22,049 nt of DNA from contig CAZYBE010000049.1 in NCBI GenBank assembly GCA_964645765.1, positions 1 through 22,049 on the forward strand, given 5' to 3'. A program made the translations under genes and the position numbers. This DNA is from CAZGMN01 sp964645765 (GTDB lineage Bacteria; Acidobacteriota; Aminicenantia; Aminicenantales; Aminicenantaceae). The notes under the pieces are model-generated. The model was given only the letters and a program-made list of their open reading frames with translations, did not search any database and was not told the origin of the DNA. This document shows positions 15,259 through 22,049 of this stretch, piece by piece (the stretch's first letter is position 1; every line of letters begins with the position of its first letter).

Positions 15259-15771
15259 TCAGAAAAGATAGGAGATGCCGGCGCCGATGTAATCTGGCCG
15301 GGCTCTCGGCGCGTTCGAAGGTTCGAGAAAGGGGTCCGGCTTGTGGGAGTATTTCCGGTATTCGGCGATCAGCCGGACCTTCTTCCAAATGCGGAACTTG
15401 AGCCCGCCCCCGAAATGAGTGATCCCGCCGCGCGAGACGCCGGCTCCGGCTCCGGCGTAAACGAAGGGGACGACGACTGGCAGGGGAAGGTTGAGGGAGA
15501 CGTTGAGAGACAGGGGCAGGATGGCGCCGATGTAATCAAGGCTCAGCCCCAGGGCGATGATTTTCGGCAGCGGATACCACCACAAGGATTTCACAATGCC
15601 GATATTCGCCTTGTCCCTAAGGACCACGCCAATGGAGAGGTTGGATTCCCATCGGGAGACTTTCGTCGTGGGGCTCCCAGTAGCGGCCTGGTTGGCGGCC
15701 AAAACGTCCCCGGCCAGGACCGGGAACAGGAGAACGAGAACCGTGGTGGGGATGAGACGGTGGTGACGCAT
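15259..15771 (-). CDS. Small outer-membrane beta-barrel-like protein
   Basis: The 170-residue product has a signal peptide (MRHHRLIPTTVLVLLFPVLA, then GDVLA; cleavage before Ala26). It is followed by alternating hydrophobic/polar strands with many glycines and aromatics (FVYAGAGAGVSRGGITHFGG, VRLIAEYRKYS), and ends in YIGAGISYLF. A terminal Phe after such strands is typical of outer-membrane barrels. At this length it would be an eight-stranded or smaller porin-like barrel; the function is unknown. The start is fixed by AGGAGG seven bases before the ATG at 15771; an in-frame upstream start at 15795 lies ahead of that site. Several 60-base stretches here are 55-73% G+C by hand count, higher than the flanking genes, and the gene lies between direct repeats with its own promoter. 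It looks acquired. Confidence 0.75.
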   Translation of the reverse strand: MRHHRLIPTTVLVLLFPVLAGDVLAANQAATGSPTTKVSRWESNLSIGVVLRDKANIGIVKSLWWYPLPKIIALGLSLDYIGAILPLSLNVSLNLPLPVVVPFVYAGAGAGVSRGGITHFGGGLKFRIWKKVRLIAEYRKYSHKPDPFLEPSNAPRARPDYIGAGISYLF

Positions 15772-15887
15772 GATCAACCTCCTGTATTTTCGCACATCAG
15801 ATTATATAAGAAGAGGAAATTGGTTTTCGGCGGCGCTGGTCGAGGGCGCATTTTCGCTCCTATTCTCCCCTCCAACCATCGTGAGGA

Positions 15888-15916
15888 AATATAAATCATG
15901 ACAAAAAAGATGTCAA
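15888..15916 (-). promoter_or_regulatory. Promoter for the inserted outer-membrane gene
   Basis: On the minus strand TTGACA (15916-15911), a 17-base spacer and TATATT (15893-15888) form a near-consensus sigma-70-type promoter. The predicted start near 15881 gives a leader of about 110 bases to the ATG at 15771. A small dyad, TGACA-N7-TGTCA (15899-15915), overlaps the -35 box and could be an operator. The promoter lies inside the insert, 24 bases from the right repeat. Confidence 0.6.
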
Positions 15917-15939
15917 GAACGGCTTGGGGGCGCGGAGTA

Positions 15940-16092
15940 GAGAAAAAAGAAATTCTTTTTGTTGTGGCCGGCCCCGCATCAAAGTTTCTTGAGGGAGAAC
16001 AGGAGAAAGTCGATACCGATGAGTTCATTTTGTCTGGAGCGAAGATCAGCCTCCGGCATCAAGGAAAGGACATCCGTATCGAATTAAAATAA
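15940..16092 (+). pseudogene. Duplicated C-terminal fragment of the HEGFH protein gene
   Basis: The last 50 codons of the gene at 13486-15069 are repeated here without a change, from EKKEILFVVAGPASKF to the stop. A chance ATG at 15898 could add 14 unrelated residues and make a 64-residue chimera. There is no ribosome site, and the region overlaps the promoter of the opposite-strand gene. It is best read as a duplication remnant. Confidence 0.85.
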
Positions 16093-16206
16093 TAACCTCT
16101 CCCATCTACTTCCGGCCGGTCGGATAGTATTCAAAGCCAAGCTTCTTCAGCTGCGAGGGGTCAAAAAGATTCCTTCCATCAACGATGATCGGATTGGCCA
16201 TCAGCT
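15940..16206. repeat. Direct repeat, right copy (267 bp)
   Basis: This is the partner of 14917-15183. It contains the intact 3' end of ugd (stop at 16106) and a promoterless duplicate of the last 50 codons of the HEGFH protein gene. Homology starts at 15940 and ends at 16206, where the left copy diverges but ugd continues, so this copy is continuous with the resident ugd. Confidence 0.93.
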
Positions 16207-17410
16207 TTTTGACCTTTTTCAGGTCCAGTTTCTTGAATTCATCCCATTCGGTGATGATGAGAAGAGCGTTGGCTGCTTTTATAGCCTCATGGGCAGATTT
16301 GGCATAAGAAACCTGCGGAGCCTGCTCAGGAAAAATCTTTCTCATATTCTCCATGGCTCTCGGGTCGTAGAGCCGAAGCTCGGAGCCTTCTTCGAGAAGC
16401 TTTCTTATGACTTTGATGCTCGGCGCTTCTCTTATATCATCTGTTTGGGGCTTAAAAGAAAGCCCTAAAACAGCAACCTTCTTATCTTTGAGTATCCAGA
16501 GAGCTCTTTTTATCTTTTCCAGGAAAAGCCCGCTCCGGCGGGAGTTGATTCTCTCGGCTTCTTTGAGCAGGCTGACATCAACACTTAAATCCTCTCCGAT
16601 CCTGGCCAGAGCCTTTATGTCTTTAGGAAAACAGGAACCTCCATAGCCGACTCCTGCTCTTAAAAAATGGCTTCCTATCCTGGGGTCGAACCCCATTCCT
16701 TTGGCCACCAGCTCGATGTCAGCCTCGGTCTTTTCACAAATATCGGAAATGAGATTGATGTAAGAAATCTTTAAAGCCAGAAAAGAATTGGAGGCATGCT
16801 TGATGAGCTCGGCTGTATCGATATTCGTCACGAGGAGCCTGCTCTTGAACTTGCGATAGATATCAACCAGGATATCTCTTGCTCTCTCTGTCTCGACACC
16901 GATGATGATTCTGTCCGGGTTGAGAAAATCAGAGACAGCCGAGCCTTCACGCAGGAATTCAGGGTTGGAGGCGACATCAAAATCCATCTCCTTCTTCTTG
17001 TGAAGGGAAATTGTCCTTTTAATCCACATCGATGTCCTCACCGGAACTGTGCTCTTCTCGACAATGACTTTATAGCCGTTCAGATTCTCAGCAATCTTTC
17101 TCGAAACCCCTTCGACATATGTCATGTCCGCACTCCCATCCTCTCTTTGAGGCGTATCGACACAGACAAAGAGAACGTCAGAGGACTGAATGGTCTTTGC
17201 CAGGTCATGGATGAAGCCTAGGTTTCCTTTTTTCAGGTTTTTTTTCAATAAATCCTCAAGGCCCGGCTCGTAGATGTGGGAAATTCCTCGAGATGCCTTA
17301 TCAATCTTCTCCTTTACGACATCGGTTCCAGTAACTTTATGGCCTAAATCGGCAAGGCAAACAGCTGTCACCAGGCCTACATATCCAGTCCCTATTACCC
17401 CTATTTTCAT
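16106..17410 (-). CDS. ugd: UDP-glucose/UDP-N-acetylhexosamine 6-dehydrogenase family
   Basis: The enzyme oxidises the 6-hydroxyl of a nucleotide sugar twice to give the UDP-uronic acid, using two NAD. The 434-residue protein has the N-terminal Rossmann motif GTGYVG (7-12), STVPVRT, NPEFLREGSAVSDF, Lys213 in ALK, and the catalytic Cys260 in YGGSCFPKD. The C-terminal nucleotide-binding domain carries LGLSFKPQTDDIREAPS. The sequence is closest to UDP-glucose dehydrogenase, but the adjacent epimerase resembles UDP-GlcNAc 4-epimerases, so a hexosamine substrate is possible. AGAGGTGA lies just before the ATG. It follows the epimerase by 104 bases. Its 3' end is inside the direct repeat. Confidence 0.92.
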   Translation of the reverse strand: MKIGVIGTGYVGLVTAVCLADLGHKVTGTDVVKEKIDKASRGISHIYEPGLEDLLKKNLKKGNLGFIHDLAKTIQSSDVLFVCVDTPQREDGSADMTYVEGVSRKIAENLNGYKVIVEKSTVPVRTSMWIKRTISLHKKKEMDFDVASNPEFLREGSAVSDFLNPDRIIIGVETERARDILVDIYRKFKSRLLVTNIDTAELIKHASNSFLALKISYINLISDICEKTEADIELVAKGMGFDPRIGSHFLRAGVGYGGSCFPKDIKALARIGEDLSVDVSLLKEAERINSRRSGLFLEKIKRALWILKDKKVAVLGLSFKPQTDDIREAPSIKVIRKLLEEGSELRLYDPRAMENMRKIFPEQAPQVSYAKSAHEAIKAANALLIITEWDEFKKLDLKKVKKLMANPIIVDGRNLFDPSQLKKLGFEYYPTGRK

Positions 17411-17514
17411 CTTTCACCTCTCGAATTCAAGTATGAAGACACCCCCAAAACAACGCTTGGAGGAGTTGTGTGCAGCCCATTCAAAATCGCATCCAGAATG
17501 TTTGCTGGCATCAA

Positions 17515-18450
17515 TCATCTCACTTCGCTGAGCCAGCGAATAGTTTCCCTCAGGCCTTCCTCAAAGGAAACTTTCGGCTCATACTTTAGCATTTTCTTTG
17601 CCTTGGTGATATCGGCGAATGAATGCCGAATGTCTCCTGGACGAGGGTCAGTGTAAAGTGGAGTAATTTTTTTCTTCAATAATTTATTTATCTTCTCAGC
17701 CAGGGAATTGATGGTTGTCTTCCTGCCGCAGGCGATGTTGAAGATTTCCCCTGAAACACCCTGTGCCTCCACAGCCAGAATATTGGCTTGAACAACATTG
17801 GCCACGTAAGTGAAATCACGCGACTGCTCTCCGTCACCAAAAATTGTCGGCCTTTCTCCTCTGATCATTCTAGTTATGAAAACCGGAATAGCCGCCGCAT
17901 ACTGGGACAAAGGGTCTTGACGGGGGCCAAAAATATTGAAATATCTCAGGATGACGGTGCAGACACCAAAAATCTGGCTAAAAACCTGGCAGTACATCTC
18001 CCCAACCCGCTTGCTCACAGCATAGGGAGAGAGAGGCTTTCCCTCTTTGCCTTCTTTTTTCGGGAAAAGGGGGTCGTCCCCATAAACAGAGGAGGAGGAG
18101 GCAAAAACAAATCTTTCAACCTTTGTCTCTTTAGACGCAAGGAGAAGGTTCAGAGTCCCACGGGTATTGATCTCATTGGCCAGGAGAGGGTCTTCCACAG
18201 AACGGGGAACAGAAGTCAGAGCCGCCTGATGAAGGACAAAGTCCATCCCTCTAACAGCATGCCTGCAAACTTCAAGATCCCTGATATCGCCCTCGATGAG
18301 TTTGACTTTATCTAAAAGGTGAGCGATGTTCTCCTTTTTTCCTGTCAAAAAATTATCCAGAACTCTGACGACTTCTCCCCTTTTGACCAATTCTTCAGCA
18401 AGATGAGAGCCGATAAAGCCGGCTCCGCCAGTGACCAGATATTTGTTCAT
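17515..18450 (-). CDS. NAD-dependent UDP-sugar epimerase (UDP-GlcNAc 4-epimerase-like)
   Basis: This 311-residue extended short-chain dehydrogenase has GGAGFIG (8-14), the ASSSSVYG strand, and the catalytic Tyr143-x3-Lys147 (SPYAVSK). The stretches YFNIFGPRQDPLSQYAAAIP and GDGEQSRDFTYV resemble the WbpP/TviC type, which interconverts UDP-GlcNAc and UDP-GalNAc. A UDP-glucose 4-epimerase or UDP-glucuronate-acting enzyme is possible. The gene is 27 bases downstream of cysC and upstream of ugd on the same strand, consistent with a surface-glycan precursor set. Confidence 0.85.
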   Translation of the reverse strand: MNKYLVTGGAGFIGSHLAEELVKRGEVVRVLDNFLTGKKENIAHLLDKVKLIEGDIRDLEVCRHAVRGMDFVLHQAALTSVPRSVEDPLLANEINTRGTLNLLLASKETKVERFVFASSSSVYGDDPLFPKKEGKEGKPLSPYAVSKRVGEMYCQVFSQIFGVCTVILRYFNIFGPRQDPLSQYAAAIPVFITRMIRGERPTIFGDGEQSRDFTYVANVVQANILAVEAQGVSGEIFNIACGRKTTINSLAEKINKLLKKKITPLYTDPRPGDIRHSFADITKAKKMLKYEPKVSFEEGLRETIRWLSEVR

Positions 18451-18477
18451 TGAACTCTTTTTATTCCTTCCAGCTTC

Positions 18478-19011
18478 TCACTTAAGATATCTAAGATCGT
18501 TCAATCTCTTTATGACCTTGGCTGCACACTCTTCCAGAGTCTCTTTGTCGGTCTCAAGAATAATCTCCGGCGCCAGAGGTTCCTCGTAAGGGTCGGAAAC
18601 ACCGGTAAACTCCTTTATCTCACCTCTGAGCGCTTTCTGATACATGGCTTTAACATCCCGCTTCATGCAGACTTCTACCGGACACCGAGCATAAACCTCG
18701 ATGAAATTCCCGATTTCCTTCCGAGCATGAGCCCTAAGCTCCCGATAGGGAGAGATGAATGAGGTCAGAACAGCCACCCCATTCCTGGTCAAGAGCTTGG
18801 CAACAAAAGTCACGCGGCGGATATTCTCGTCCCTGTCTTCTTTGGAATAGCCGAGGTCCTGACTCAAGCCCTGCCGAACAATGTCTCCGTCCAACCTTTC
18901 GACTCTCAGACCTTTTGCCCTCAAAATCTCTGCCACACGGTCTGCCACAGCGGATTTCCCTGAGCAGGGCAAGCCTGTAAACCATAAGGTGAACCCCTTC
19001 TGCTCGCTCAC
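18478..19011 (-). CDS. cysC: Adenylylsulfate kinase
   Basis: CysC phosphorylates APS to PAPS, the universal sulfuryl donor. From the GTG at 19011 the product has 177 residues, with Walker A GLPCSGKS at 13-20, the substrate segment LDGDIVRQGLSQDLGYSKED, FISPYRE, and EVYARCPVEVCMKRDVK near the centre. The GTG was preferred over an in-frame TTG at 19032 because AGGAGG lies five bases before it, and because GTGA overlaps the stop of the upstream sulfotransferase-like gene, a classic coupling arrangement. It is not fused to ATP sulfurylase; sat is encoded two genes upstream. Confidence 0.92.
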   Translation of the reverse strand: MSEQKGFTLWFTGLPCSGKSAVADRVAEILRAKGLRVERLDGDIVRQGLSQDLGYSKEDRDENIRRVTFVAKLLTRNGVAVLTSFISPYRELRAHARKEIGNFIEVYARCPVEVCMKRDVKAMYQKALRGEIKEFTGVSDPYEEPLAPEIILETDKETLEECAAKVIKRLNDLRYLK

Positions 19012-19568
19012 TCCAGCCTCCTCTGCCTCCAAAGATTCTTGTCCACAGCAGCTATCATCCTCTCCAAGTCAAGGTTTTCATCCTGGAGAAAACTATGAAT
19101 CTTCTCAAGATTTTCCCTGGGGTTGGAAAGAACCTGATTGTAATCGATGAACAGAATCCTCATATCCTTCCTCTTTGTTATCTCTTCCTTTGTCTTCTCG
19201 TTCAATTTGATGAAGGCCTTCTTTGTTTTCTCCCTTTCCTCATCTTTGGCGCCCATCATCTTCTCCATCGAATCCAGGACTTCTTCGATGTTTCTCTCAA
19301 CATAGATTATGGAGTAATCGCCAGGCAGAAGGAATTGAAGGCCGTAGGCAATGACTTTAAGAACCTTGCCCTCAAAGTCAAAAATGCGGCGAGGCTCGGC
19401 CTTGATTTTATCGATGATGCTCTCCACCTCAAAGTAGCCCTTGGGGTTGCTCTCATCAGGCCTTCTCTTGCCGTCAGCAGCCACAGGAAGCCCTCCTGCT
19501 TCCAGAACCTGCATGATCATCGAAGTGCCAGAGCGGGGCAGGCCGGAAACGATGATGATGGGCTTCAT
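19008..19568 (-). CDS. Sulfotransferase-like P-loop protein
   Basis: From the ATG at 19568 the protein has 186 residues. It opens with a strand and P-loop of the PAPS-binding type (IIIVSGLPRSGTSMIMQVL, PRSGT at 11-15), followed by a DESNPKGYFE segment common in bacterial sulfotransferases. YVERNIEEVLDSMEKMM then resembles the 3'-phosphate-binding region. This is shorter than most carbohydrate sulfotransferases (250-300 residues), so the acceptor-binding part is minimal. The acceptor is unknown; it could be a glycan, lipid or protein, or the gene could have an accessory role in the PAPS pathway. It sits between sat (4-base gap) and cysC (overlap). An in-frame TTG at 19595 lies inside sat. Confidence 0.75.
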   Translation of the reverse strand: MKPIIIVSGLPRSGTSMIMQVLEAGGLPVAADGKRRPDESNPKGYFEVESIIDKIKAEPRRIFDFEGKVLKVIAYGLQFLLPGDYSIIYVERNIEEVLDSMEKMMGAKDEEREKTKKAFIKLNEKTKEEITKRKDMRILFIDYNQVLSNPRENLEKIHSFLQDENLDLERMIAAVDKNLWRQRRLE

Positions 19569-19572
19569 TTTG

Positions 19573-20721
19573 TTATTCGACAAAAGGGTGCTCAAAGCTG
19601 AGGATGACTCTCGCCACTTCCGGACGCATCAGCTCAGGCGGCGGAATCTTTCCCTGGACAAGCATTTCCCTGATCTTTGTCCCGCTGAATTCGATGTGCT
19701 CTGCCGGAGGATGGGGACAGGTCTTTTCATTGACCGCAGAATTGCACCTGCGGCAGTAATAGAATGACCTGAAGAACAAGGGAACAATGCCCAAATCAGG
19801 AAATTCTTCAAAAATACCCTGGGCTGCATAAGGGGGATAATAATTTCCAACACCGGCGTGGTCGCGGCCGATGATGATATGGGTGCAGCCAAAATTCTTG
19901 CGGATGATGGCGTGAAAGATAGCCTCCCTGGGTCCGGCATATCTCATCTCCATCTGAAGGATGGCTGCCACTGCCCTTTCCTTTAGATAATAGTTCTTGA
20001 TGAGCTCCTCATAGGAGGCAAGGATGACCTCATCCTTGAAATCCCCTTTCTTCTTGCGGCCGATAACCGGGTTGACGAATATTCCATCCGTAAAAGTCAG
20101 CGCTGTCTTCTGCACATACTCATGCCCGATATGAGGAGTATTGCGCGTTTGAAAGCCGACAATTGTCCGCCAGCCCTTCTCCTTGAAAAGGACCCTGGTC
20201 TCTTTCGGACTGAGCTTATACCTGAAGAAAGGCGTTTCAGATTCATGAATCAAATCGATTTTCCCGGCAAGGAGAACATCCTTCATGGCCTTGACTTTGG
20301 CCACGCCAGGGTGAGCTATGTCTCTAGTCTTGAAGACCTTCTCCGCCAGCTCTTCCTTGTCATATTCATATTTTTCTTCGAGATGAAGAAGAGCCACCGG
20401 CTTGCTGCTTTCATTAAAGAGGACAACATCTTGCTCTATTTTTATTTTTTTCGCCTCTTCCCGGCTCGCATCAAGGACAATGGGGATCGTCCAGGGAAGG
20501 TCGTTTGAAAACCTCATCTGGCTTAAGACGCTTCGGTATTCTCTCTCTCCCATGAAACCTTCAAGCGGGCTGTAAACGCCTGTGGCTATATTTTCGACAT
20601 CACTCACCAGCTCGAAATTGAGCTTAAGCGAAGGCAGAGTTCTAACTTTCTCCAGCGCCTTCTCTTTTTCTTCTCCCTTAAGAACGCGCTCAACGAGCTT
20701 TCCGCCGTGGGCAAGAACCAT
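19573..20721 (-). CDS. sat: Sulfate adenylyltransferase (ATP sulfurylase)
   Basis: Sat makes APS from ATP and sulfate. The 382-residue protein belongs to the monofunctional homo-oligomeric type. The active-site motifs are QTRNTPHIGH (191-200), GRDHAG (285-290) and FSGTKIREML (345-354). CRRC at 323-326 with Cys335 and His337 can form the small zinc site found in some thermophile and archaeal-like enzymes. AGGAGA lies before the ATG. The downstream sulfotransferase-like gene and cysC point to PAPS formation; no APS or sulfite reductase genes are in the window, so assimilation or dissimilation cannot be excluded. Confidence 0.95.
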   Translation of the reverse strand: MVLAHGGKLVERVLKGEEKEKALEKVRTLPSLKLNFELVSDVENIATGVYSPLEGFMGEREYRSVLSQMRFSNDLPWTIPIVLDASREEAKKIKIEQDVVLFNESSKPVALLHLEEKYEYDKEELAEKVFKTRDIAHPGVAKVKAMKDVLLAGKIDLIHESETPFFRYKLSPKETRVLFKEKGWRTIVGFQTRNTPHIGHEYVQKTALTFTDGIFVNPVIGRKKKGDFKDEVILASYEELIKNYYLKERAVAAILQMEMRYAGPREAIFHAIIRKNFGCTHIIIGRDHAGVGNYYPPYAAQGIFEEFPDLGIVPLFFRSFYYCRRCNSAVNEKTCPHPPAEHIEFSGTKIREMLVQGKIPPPELMRPEVARVILSFEHPFVE

Positions 20722-20783
20722 CTCTTTCTCCTAAAATCAGAGGCTGATATATATATGCAACAAATTCTGTTACATTGTCACCT

Positions 20784-20996
20784 TTAATCTAAATAGCCTA
20801 AAGCCTTCAGCCTCTCTTTTACCTTTTCCTCATCTTCTTTGCTAAGAACTTGCTCTCCTTCTTCTTTGGCAAGAGCCTCTCTTAAAACTTTAGTGACATA
20901 GCTTGAGACAGAGGGAATATTCGAGCCTTTTATCTTTTCCTCTATCCTTCTGTACAAGGAAGCGGGGATAGGGACATTTTTCATTTCTTCATCCAT
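20784..20996 (-). CDS. Small ribbon-helix-helix-like protein
   Basis: The 70-residue product from the ATG at 20996 begins MDEEMKNVPIPASLYRRIEE. A short strand (KNVPIPASL) followed by two helices (YRRIEEKI and SSYVTKVLREALAKE) is the CopG/Arc-type ribbon-helix-helix pattern. The acidic tail ends KERLKALGYLD. It may be a DNA-binding repressor of the sat operon. The ATG at 20996 has AGGAGAGGAGAG in front of it; an upstream in-frame ATG at 21050 would add 18 basic residues, with a weaker ribosome site. It precedes sat by 62 bases on the same strand. The function is inferred from fold pattern only. Confidence 0.6.
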   Translation of the reverse strand: MDEEMKNVPIPASLYRRIEEKIKGSNIPSVSSYVTKVLREALAKEEGEQVLSKEDEEKVKERLKALGYLD

Positions 20997-21075
20997 CTCT
21001 CCTCTCCTTTTTGACCTCGAGCGAAGCCTCCTCGAAAGGAAAATTTTCATCGGCTTCTCTTTTAGTTAAGTTCAA

Positions 21076-21104
21076 TATATACAACAGGCTACCCTTTTTT
21101 TCAA
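21076..21104 (-). promoter_or_regulatory. Probable promoter for the small RHH gene and sat operon
   Basis: On the minus strand TTGAAA (21104-21099), 17 bases, then TATATA (21081-21076) give five of six matches in each box. The predicted start near 21069 lies ahead of both candidate start codons (21050, 20996). It faces away from the phoH promoter twelve bases to its right, so the two may share regulation. Confidence 0.5.
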
Positions 21105-21115
21105 GGGAAGCTGGC

Positions 21116-21146
21116 TTGACAAACCCTGTCGATTGATGTTTATAAT
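21116..21146 (+). promoter_or_regulatory. Probable promoter for phoH
   Basis: TTGACA (21116-21121) and TATAAT (21141-21146) both match consensus, but the spacer is 19 bases, longer than the preferred 17. The predicted start is near 21153, thirty bases before the phoH ATG and four bases before another ATG at 21157. Confidence 0.5.
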
Positions 21147-21156
21147 CTATAAACAA

Positions 21157-21177
21157 ATGAGTGAAGAGCCCTCCTAA
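21157..21177 (+). other. Possible six-codon leader cistron (MSEEPS)
   Basis: An ATG four bases after the predicted phoH transcript start opens a frame of six codons ending TAA. It is followed five bases later by the phoH ATG, which has no ribosome site of its own. It could be a leaderless minicistron that delivers ribosomes to phoH, or chance. Confidence 0.25.
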
Positions 21178-21182
21178 TAAAT

Positions 21183-22049
21183 ATGGAAAAAATCGAACAC
21201 CCCTGTTTCAGGAAAAACTCTTTTTCCGGCGTCCTGGACAAGAATCTGAAAAAGATGGAGAAAAGAATGGGAATCTCTCTTTCAGTCCGAGGGGATTGCC
21301 TGTTAATCGATGGCCCTCAAGAAAAAGTTGAGTTCGCTAAACACTACTTTAACAAAATGAAAGACCTGGAGGAAAAGGGATACGCTCTGAAGGAAGAGGA
21401 TTTTCATATCGTGCTCGACCTTCTGGAAGACGGTGAAACTCGCCTCGAAGATTTTTCCCCGGCTGAGGCCCTGAGCCTCTCGCGCAAGTCCGTAACACCC
21501 AAGAGCTTCAACCAGCAAGAATACATTAAAGCCATCAAGTCTTTTGACTTGGTCTTCGGGATCGGGCCAGCCGGAACAGGAAAAACATACCTGGCCATGG
21601 CCATGGCCCTCTCCTTTCTCCAGAACAAAGTCGTCAACCGCATCATCCTCACCCGCCCGGCTGTTGAAGCCGGGGAAAAACTGGGCTTTCTGCCCGGAGA
21701 CATTTATGAGAAGATAAACCCTTATCTTCGACCTCTTTACGATGCTCTCTTTGATTTAGCCCAGACAGAACAGGCAAACAGACTGATCGAGAGAGGCATC
21801 ATCGAGATTGCTCCCCTGGCCTTCATGAGGGGGAGAACTCTCAACGGCTCCTTCATCATTCTCGATGAAGCCCAGAACACAACAAAAGAGCAGATGAAGA
21901 TGGTTCTGACTCGAGCCGGTTTTGACTCCAAGATGGTTGTCACCGCGGATATCACCCAGATCGACCTTCCTCATCCTGAAAAATCTGGCGTCTTGCACGC
22001 CATGCACATTCTCTCCTCTATACCTGGAATATCATTCATCCACTTTAAC
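21183..22049 (+). CDS. PhoH family ATPase, 3' end beyond window
   Basis: The frame from the ATG at 21183 stays open for 289 codons to the window end. The N-terminal 90 or so residues resemble the KH-like lead domain of PhoH/YbeZ proteins. The ATPase domain follows, with Walker A GPAGTGKTYLAMAMAL at about residues 129-144, TRPAVEAGEKLGFLPGD, Walker B IILDEAQNTT and TADITQIDLP. PhoH-like ATPases act with YbeY in RNA processing and ribosome maturation, which would place ybeY just beyond the window. No Shine-Dalgarno sequence precedes the ATG. Confidence 0.93.
   Translation, partial: MEKIEHPCFRKNSFSGVLDKNLKKMEKRMGISLSVRGDCLLIDGPQEKVEFAKHYFNKMKDLEEKGYALKEEDFHIVLDLLEDGETRLEDFSPAEALSLSRKSVTPKSFNQQEYIKAIKSFDLVFGIGPAGTGKTYLAMAMALSFLQNKVVNRIILTRPAVEAGEKLGFLPGDIYEKINPYLRPLYDALFDLAQTEQANRLIERGIIEIAPLAFMRGRTLNGSFIILDEAQNTTKEQMKMVLTRAGFDSKMVVTADITQIDLPHPEKSGVLHAMHILSSIPGISFIHFN

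Noticed and set aside
15343..15894. Plus-strand open frame of 183 codons across the insert
   Set aside because: It is antisense to the barrel gene, is rich in Gly/Asp/Arg as expected from GC-rich shadow frames, and lacks a ribosome site. The minus-strand frame has a signal peptide, ribosome site and promoter.
1..22049. CRISPR arrays, tRNA or rRNA genes, transposases
   Set aside because: No regularly spaced repeats, cloverleaf with a GGTTCGAATCC-type arm, rRNA segments or transposase motifs were found. GTTCGAA at 1861-1867 and 10980-10985 lies in repeat arms, not in a tRNA.

Overview
The window looks like a chromosomal segment from a diderm (Gram-negative-type) bacterium. It carries RseP, a C-terminally aromatic beta-barrel-like protein with a signal peptide, and bacterial MEP-pathway isoprenoid enzymes. 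Base composition is close to balanced. An uncultured lineage such as Aminicenantes/Acidobacteriota would fit the gene mix, but that is a guess from general knowledge and not something the sequence proves.

Layout. (1) 1-1839, plus strand: a truncated structured repeat, then a nucleoside phosphorylase-like gene and a D-2-hydroxyacid dehydrogenase. (2) 9470-1964, minus strand: a long envelope/isoprenoid operon uppS-cdsA-dxr-rseP-ispG-larE, then a separate gene for a secreted pentapeptide-repeat protein. A consensus promoter in front of uppS places the transcript start on the uppS ATG itself. (3) 9566-15069, plus strand: the hydrogenase maturation genes hypC-hypD-hypE, an APC-type amino-acid permease abutting hypE, and a secreted protein with an HEGFH metallopeptidase-like motif. 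(4) 14917-16206: a 267-bp direct repeat flanks a 756-bp, GC-richer insert. The insert carries a small outer-membrane-type gene with its own promoter and splits the former junction between the secreted protein and ugd. (5) 20996-16106, minus strand: a small ribbon-helix-helix-like gene, then sat, a sulfotransferase-like gene, cysC, a UDP-sugar epimerase and ugd. Together they would make PAPS and uronic/amino sugar nucleotides, which suggests a sulfated glycan. (6) 21183-22049, plus strand: the start of phoH, cut by the window end.

The two most unusual signals are non-coding. The first is a family of structured intergenic repeats (1-105, 5035-5200, 10969-11008). Their hairpins keep the same apical stem and loop while the base of the stem changes in a compensated way, and copies 2 and 3 sit 8-15 bases past a stop codon. 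The second is the duplicated-junction insertion at 15-16 kb. Two strong promoters (uppS, phoH) place their predicted start sites on or next to an ATG, hinting at leaderless translation. No tRNA, rRNA, CRISPR array or transposase was seen.
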